Source: Erythrobasidium yunnanense
Taxonomy: Eukaryota > Basidiomycota > Cystobasidiomycetes > Erythrobasidiales > Erythrobasidiaceae
Direction: 5' to 3'
NCBI GenBank assembly: GCA_001600175.1
Contig: BCJC01000003.1
Span: 1,612,001-1,676,000, forward strand
DNA: 64,000 bases
Shown: piece after piece, positions 58,595 through 64,000 of the stretch
Layout of the letters: the number at the start of each line of letters is the position of its first letter
How positions within the stretch are numbered: position 1 is the stretch's first letter
The notes under the pieces: model-generated
Database searches by the model: none
Seen by the model: only the letters and a program-made list of their open reading frames with translations
Told to the model about the DNA's origin: nothing
Position numbers and translations under genes: made by a program

Positions 58595-59965
58595 ATGGAG
58601 CAGCTGCAAGGGCACGCTGCAGAGCACCAGGAGCTACTCACTGAACTCGGACAACTGGACTATGCCCATTCCGCGTTAACGCAGGCCGAAGCACGGATTG
58701 AAACGCTCAATGACGATTTGAAGGCACATCAGAAGGCGCTGCAGGACATCTCGAAACAGACGCAGAAAGAGTACGATGATTGGCAGAAGGTTGAACACTC
58801 AAGATTGCGAAGGGCGGCGCTGCTCGTCAGAGGCCGAGACAATCTCGAGGCGCGAGTCGAGAAAGAGGAACGAGAGTGGCTCGAGGCATTGAAAGAGGTA
58901 CATCCTGAGCACCAGATAGCGCAACACAAGCTGACTATATTATCAGGAAGCCCGCATGAAAGACAAGATCACGACCACACAACGCGAAATTGACGAGATG
59001 CGAGACATGGTTGTTGACCTCAAGGCGCTCTCTGCAAGACATACTGCAGCTCAGAAACGTCTGGACTCGATATACGAGCATGTCTTTGCTGGACCGAGTA
59101 GGCCAAGCTTTGTTTGGTCACGAGCTGTGCTGAATCATGTTACAGGCGAGCAGTTCCCAGAAGAAGATAATGCGGAAACAGAGGTGTATGCTCTAGAGAA
59201 GGAGTACGAGGATGTACGCATATTGCCCATCCTCCAGAATATAACGCTGATATAACATTGTAGACACAAAGCAAGATGAACGGAACAGCCCAATCTATCA
59301 GTCTGCTTGCCAAAGCAGATGCCTCCATGGTACAAGCTATCAGGGAGCTCAACCAAGTTTCGTTCAGTTTGGACGGACCCCTATTCTTCCGATCCAGCTA
59401 TGCAGACGTGATGGAGCGGAACCACATCGAGAAAGCTGCTACGTATGCCTCTCGCGTGTCCTCCTTCTATAACGAAGCGAGATCGTACGACAAGGAGCTC
59501 CCGGCGTCGCTGGAACTTCCAAACCTGATAGCACTAGCGAACAGCTACTTCGACGACCGCTTCTGGACAAGCACGATGGATACTGTGGACAAGCTTACCA
59601 AGAACGTGGATGTAGCCCAGCGCGATATCAAGCGGTCTTCGACCCTGCTTCGGGAGGAGATCAAGAAGAGCCAGAACCGGGTGAAGACCCTGCAGAGCAA
59701 ATCACAGTCAGTCCATCTACGTTTGAGGCGCGCAAGAGCATTCTTGGACTCGACACGGCGTGCTATTATGGTGGATGTGCAGATGGGCATTGCTGGACAA
59801 CAGCTTGTCGAGGAACCTGAATCTATGGATACTTCCTCTAGCACCAACAATGAGTCTAGCAATAATCCGTATGCAGCGTTCCTTGTGAGCAGGGCAGCTA
59901 CTCTGGATCAACCGGCGGAAGAAGCTCCTCCAGCCTACGTTCCTCGTACGCGGGACTATCAGTGA
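58595..59965 (+). CDS. Coiled-coil protein of unknown function
   Basis: Starts MEQLQGHAAEHQELLTELGQ and is joined across introns near 58895-58945 and 59212-59263. The first 140 residues are predicted coiled coil (SALTQAEARIETLNDDLKAH, ALQDISKQTQKEYDDWQKVE). A globular-looking middle follows (HVFAGPSRPSF, VWSRAVLNHVTGEQFPEEDN), then further coil with TAQSISLLAKADASMVQAIR and SSYADVMERNHIEKAATYAS. A basic helix HLRLRRARAFLDSTRRAIMV is followed by a Ser/Asn/Pro-rich tail ending PPAYVPRTRDYQ, where PPAY is a WW-domain-binding type motif. I recognise no family. A PPxY motif suggests a possible link to a HECT ubiquitin ligase or endocytic adaptor, as inference only. Confidence 0.55.
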
Positions 59966-60410
59966 AAGGTCATGCGATACTATCAGTGAAGTTCTATACT
60001 GCAGTCACAAGAAGTGTGTTGTCGTGATAATCGTAGTTTTGGAAGCTTGTTTGGTCGTGGGCTGTTTTGCATGGTCAGAGTATTTCTGCATGTCTGCCGT
60101 ACAGATACGCGTGTAGACTTGGCTTACACGCGATGTCACTAAATACAGTCTTTGCCCGCCCTTCGGCCGAGCCCTAGTCGAATTGTGACTCGATTTCCCA
60201 AAATTCCGGGAACTCGTTTCTTTCTTTCTTTCTCCCTCTTTCTTTCCTCCCTTATCTTTCTTCGAAAAAAAAACCAGGGAAACCACTGTTGACGCACGTC
60301 AAGAACGACACGACGTAGCACAGCTTGTTGAGGGACCCGCTCGTCGCAAGAACCGTCCAAAACCGCCATTTCCAGCCAAAGAGAGCCCTTCCATTATTTC
60401 ACCTACGAAG
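59966..60410 (+). promoter_or_regulatory. Promoter region of the bZIP gene with pyrimidine tract
   Basis: A pure C/T tract (about 60209-60252) marks the likely core promoter of the bZIP gene. No gene is seen. Confidence 0.45.
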
Positions 60411-60428
60411 ATGCAGGCCTCCCTCTAA
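60411..60428 (+). promoter_or_regulatory. Upstream ORF (MQASL) in the bZIP leader
   Basis: A five-codon reading frame with its own ATG and TAA lies about 170 bases before the main start and downstream of the C/T-rich tract. It is the only ATG seen between the tract and 60596. Confidence 0.5.
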
Positions 60429-60595
60429 ACCCCAGCGTACCAACGCAACCAGCTAGTCAAATTGTCAGTATATAGCCATCCATACGCTGTCGATCTTGGT
60501 CGCCGTCGTTTGTCGGGTCCATCCGGGCTGACTCGTTTTGGCGTGTGACTTCTGGCAGACCTTCAGCAACCACCCAAGTAACATCATAAGCAATA

Positions 60596-62176
60596 ATGGC
60601 TTATATATCAACCACCAACATGGCCTCAACTACTCCCATCCCTCAAGCAACAACAGCTACATTTCAAGAAGCGCTCTCGAGCATCCCGTGTCCGCAGCAG
60701 GCACAAACTCCCGTAAGGCAATTACAACTCGAGCTCGACGGCCAAAAGCCTGGTAGTAGTATCATTCAAACAAAAGCTTACAATCTGCGATCTTCCACTT
60801 CTACTCTCAAAGTATACAACCCCTCCCTGAACTCGCAGAGTTCCCGGCCTTCGCGCCCATCAGTCTTAGACAGTAATTTCAACAACTACGACTCGGTATC
60901 GTCAACGTATACAACACCATCAGCTCCTGCTGTATCAGCAAGCAACAACAGCCAAGACTTTGTCCTCAGCGACCACTTCGCGGACACCAGAACTATACAA
61001 TCATACCTGTGCAACTATCTAGAAGCGCACACCAAGCAGCTATCAGCTCTACAAGCTTTATTAATCACTTCGATAGCCAAAGACAACTCGTCAGTCATGT
61101 CTAGCGTACCAGCTACCCCGCCGCAACATCAGACAGACCTCGGAATGGTCGCTGATTTCAAGACCTCCGATGGGGACTTCGGTGAGCTACCGCATCTGTT
61201 CGAGTGGTGTGAAATGCAGGATACTTACTCCTGTACACCTTCAACAGATCCCCTCTCCTTCCTCAACGACTTCGACTCCATCCCTGTTCCATCAACTTAC
61301 CGCCAAGCAGACTTTGCAACAACGGCTGCTCCGCTCGCCAACGCCTTCCATGCCTTCAGGAACGTTTCGGGCTTCGAGGACACTTCGCCTAGCCTTACTC
61401 CGTTCGGCCTAGACGATGATACTCCACCCGTCAACACACCTGCGCTGGAAGCCGACGATGGTTCTACCATAACCTCACCCATCTGGAACGACTTCTCAAG
61501 CTTCAACCTCTTCCCATCGTGCGGTCAGACGGATCTGCTAGGGAGTGTTTTCAGCAAAACCTCCTTCGCTGATCCCTCTACCGTCTCGCCTACCGACCTC
61601 GCTCTACCACTACCTCTGCCTCAGTCTCTACCATCCGTCGTACCTACAGTCGCTGCACCTGTCCCACCTAAGCGCAAATACAATACTAAGAAGCGCTCTG
61701 CGACACCAGCGGACGATACATTCGAGGTAGACGAAGCTCCTCTTCCCAAGCGTAAGCGTCAGACTTCGCAGGCTGCTACCTTCAACGGTACGCGCAACAC
61801 AGCTGTACCCTATGTACCTGTCGATGCGCCTACCCAGACAAGGCAATATCACGGCCCTCCATCCAAGACGTCCAAGCGAGATGTCCCTGCCGCAGCAGCG
61901 AAGAAGGTAGCAGCCTTGAAGGCTCAAGCAGCCATGATGGGCACAGAAGCGCCTGCAGACGTTATTGAGCAGAGCATTGAGGAGAAGCGAAGGCAGAACA
62001 CAGTAGCTGCCCGTCGGTCGAGGTTGAGAAAGGCAGAACACCTCTCAAACTTGGAAGAGCAAGTGAGAAGTCAGCAGGAACAGTTGCTTGCGCTGCAGGC
62101 GGAGAAGGATAGATTGGAATTGGAGAGACAGACGTGGATGGCAAGAGCTATACATGCCGGATGGAAGGAGACTTAA
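60596..62176 (+). CDS. bZIP transcription factor (Gcn4/Cpc1-like)
   Basis: An intronless frame of 526 codons. The last 60 residues form a bZIP domain: basic region RRQNTVAARRSRLRKAEHLS (the N-x-x-A-A-x-x-S-R order of Gcn4), then a leucine zipper LSNLEEQVRSQQEQLLALQA with LEL spacing. A lysine-rich region (KRKYNTKKRSATPADDTFEV, PPKRKRQTSQAAT-like) precedes it and serves as a nuclear localisation signal. The N-terminal half is Ser/Thr/Asp-rich with aromatic-acidic patches (DTYSCTPSTDPLSFLNDFDS, SPIWNDFSSFNLFPS), typical of activation domains. Gcn4-type factors turn on amino-acid synthesis under starvation. A short upstream ORF in the leader fits the translational control known for that family. 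Confidence 0.75.
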   Translation: MAYISTTNMASTTPIPQATTATFQEALSSIPCPQQAQTPVRQLQLELDGQKPGSSIIQTKAYNLRSSTSTLKVYNPSLNSQSSRPSRPSVLDSNFNNYDSVSSTYTTPSAPAVSASNNSQDFVLSDHFADTRTIQSYLCNYLEAHTKQLSALQALLITSIAKDNSSVMSSVPATPPQHQTDLGMVADFKTSDGDFGELPHLFEWCEMQDTYSCTPSTDPLSFLNDFDSIPVPSTYRQADFATTAAPLANAFHAFRNVSGFEDTSPSLTPFGLDDDTPPVNTPALEADDGSTITSPIWNDFSSFNLFPSCGQTDLLGSVFSKTSFADPSTVSPTDLALPLPLPQSLPSVVPTVAAPVPPKRKYNTKKRSATPADDTFEVDEAPLPKRKRQTSQAATFNGTRNTAVPYVPVDAPTQTRQYHGPPSKTSKRDVPAAAAKKVAALKAQAAMMGTEAPADVIEQSIEEKRRQNTVAARRSRLRKAEHLSNLEEQVRSQQEQLLALQAEKDRLELERQTWMARAIHAGWKET

Positions 62177-63151
62177 GAGCTTGGCTAGCGATAATCACAA
62201 GATAAAAACACAAAGGGCTTCACAAAGAGATTGGACTCGCTTCACTGCTCGTGATGTACACTCCGGATAAGGGCAAGACCGGACGTATGATAGTGTACCA
62301 CCTCGTATACTTTGGAAGGATCAGATCTGGACAACCCATGATAACACAACAAAAACAAGATGGATTCTCCTTCCACACCCAAAAGCCGTCGAGTTAAGAT
62401 CATTCGATCTCGTCAATCTCGATGGCACTTCTGCACCGCGAGGGTTCCAGAGACTAGCTCTCAGACAGACTCTCACGGTCAGACAAGCTTCATTTCGCAC
62501 ACATTTCGTTTATTCTACTTTCACTACATCCCTCGTGGATACCTTTTCACATCATGCCGCTGTCTTCATGCTCGGGCTTTTTAGCTGTCTCTTTCTCTTC
62601 ACATCTCCCTTGTACGACTTTTAGCGTTTTTGCGATAGAGATCAGGATCAATGCGAATGCAATGCTATATAGCAGGAAAATTACACTTGATTGCCTTGCC
62701 TTGCGATTCTTGCAGACATGAAGGGTATTACGGGGAATATCACGATTGGGCTTTCCCGCAAGCGAAGTTCTCTGCCGACAGGTAGAGTAAAATAGCTTGC
62801 AACGACATCCTCCAGTGAGGAAGAGCTCCCTTGTCGACGTTCACAAATGTACAGGCTGTCATCCGGTGATATCGCGGTCTGTCATTGGGCTGCATATCGC
62901 TTGTCGATAGCCTCGAGCATGGGCCAAGCTCCGTACGGTATGCAGAGTGCTGAAAGACTCCTCTTGGTCTGATTTCTGCCTGATGCTTTCGGCCATGTAA
63001 ATGAGTGCTGTAAGATTTGCCCGGCTTTCGAGGGGGTCTATACTAGCGGAACCGATCGATTCAAGCTGATGCTTATGCTCCTCGGGGACTTTGTCTAGTC
63101 TAGCTGTCTAGCCTTTGCATAGTCGGATGAAGCGTGGTCTTTCAAACGAGC
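62177..63151. other. Long intergenic region between convergent genes
   Basis: Between the bZIP and Trs33 stops. Open frames near 62360-62584 read as noise; no RNA gene or repeat is visible. 3' UTRs of both genes are likely. Confidence 0.3.
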
Positions 63152-64000
63152 TCATGGCTTCTGAATAGTCTTGACTTGGAAGATGCCTAGCGAGAGATGG
63201 AACATATCGATCAGCAGAGTAGACAGAGCAGTGCGGTCAGACCCACATTGGCTTCCTCCGTTATAGTCCAGAGTCACAGTAGTATGCAGACCTAGGACTG
63301 CTAAAGATCCTCGGACGATGCCAGACGGTACAGCCAGCAGCTGATAGTCAGTCGACCAATCAGCCGGTGGTCCATGACTGCTCAGCCTGAAATGCAACGT
63401 ACCTGCAATGCTTTGCGTTGTCCTTCCTCTCTCGCCGCTGGATCGTCCGGATTCGCTATCGACAGGCGAAGCAGAGGCTTGAAAGCGTTGTCTTGCAGCA
63501 CAAAGACTCCACGATGGTTTGTCCGAAGGTTGTCACTGCGCATCAGTTCAAGGTACATCGTCAGCTCAGTTCCGAAGAGTCACCCAACGCCTAGACCGAG
63601 AGTCTTACATTTGCTTGTCGTAAAGGGATGTCCATATGCTAGATACGGCGATAGTCAGCATTGCATCGCATGTAGGTACAGGCTCACTTACTCTTTGCAA
63701 AGGAACTTGACCACTTCAAGCGGTTCAAGGGCGGGAGAGGTATTGGCGGCAGCTGGTGCTGGATTTGATGCCGTGCTTTGCGATGCGGCCTGCTTTGCGA
63801 TGGGAGGCCGCTCTTTCGCCAGGCTAAAGCGAAAACATTGGAGCAGGATCAGACTGATTACTTTTGGACAAGAAATTCAGGTAGCCTCCGCCTACCGCTC
63901 TGACAGGGACCATCCTAGTCGGAAGCCGATAGTCTCCAAGCGAACGCGCAAAGCTTCGTCTATTTGCCTGGTATTGTCGACAGGCTGTAACGGCGGAGCT
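63152..64000 (-). CDS. TRS33: TRAPP complex subunit Trs33/TRAPPC6, 3' part
   Basis: The 5' end lies beyond the window. Pieces on the minus strand join across short introns: ALRVRLETIGFRLGWSLSER; KERPPIAKQAASQ and ALEPLEVVKFLCKE; IWTSLYDKQ; DNLRTNHRGVFVLQDNAFKP; LRLSIANPDDPAAREEGQRK; then LAVPSGIVRGSLAVLGLHTT and a final FQVKTIQKP. These are the landmarks of Trs33, a subunit of the TRAPP vesicle-tethering complexes that act as exchange factors for Rab1/Rab11-type GTPases at the Golgi. The loop before FLCKE is longer than usual and Ala/Ser/Pro-rich. Termination at 63152 (GKP-like end) is clear. Confidence 0.8.

Overview
The window is nuclear DNA of a fungus, most likely a basidiomycete. About 30 protein genes lie on both strands, most split by GT-AG introns of roughly 45-70 bases with CTRAY-like branch sites. 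The products are fungal: Arg2-type N-acetylglutamate synthase, an APSES regulator, a GATA regulator, a Gcn4-like bZIP factor, a fungal MetE-like protein and Mediator Med5. Acyl chain, rank below phylum and species cannot be told from the sequence; a Pucciniomycotina or Ustilaginomycotina yeast-like organism is only a guess. No virus-like element was recognised.

Layout. 1-9.2 kb: the 3' end of an NPC2-like lipid-transfer gene, mitochondrial N-acetylglutamate synthase, and two tandem paralogous MFS transporters of the anion:cation symporter (Dal5/Tna1-like) family. 9.2-25.8 kb: a small secreted or GPI-type protein, an APSES-domain regulator, the meiotic AAA+ ATPase Pch2/TRIP13, a divergent pair consisting of a Golgi-type membrane protein and a secreted alginate-lyase-domain protein, a large RRM protein and a small unknown gene. 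25.8-29.2 kb: a gene-poor stretch with a decaying C2H2 zinc-finger locus and a tRNA-Val. 29.4-47.6 kb: dense housekeeping genes (Mpv17/PMP22, RINGv E3 ligase, a large heme-oxygenase-like protein, a secreted protein, ribosomal protein eS8, a BRCT protein, a Med2-like protein, the splicing factor MFAP1, Nfu1, a GATA factor and a MetE-like protein). 47.8-54.5 kb: a Q-rich 4E-T-like gene, an unknown gene, and a broken plus-strand locus resembling a ubiquitin-specific protease. That locus contains a fragment homologous to the MetE-like gene, bracketed by direct repeats. 54.8-64 kb: Med5, a tRNA-Asn gene, a coiled-coil protein, a Gcn4-like bZIP gene with a short upstream ORF, and the edge of TRAPP subunit Trs33.

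The most unusual signal is the tRNA-Asn gene at 57666-57792. Its D arm is interrupted by 53 bases that look like an mRNA-type intron (GTTAGT donor, CTGAC branch, ACACAG acceptor). Exact removal gives a perfect tRNA cloverleaf. The genes show no single shared pathway, but several themes recur: transcription (Med5, Med2-like, bZIP, GATA, APSES), amino-acid metabolism (N-acetylglutamate synthase, MetE-like, Gcn4-like) and mitochondrial function (Nfu1, N-acetylglutamate synthase).
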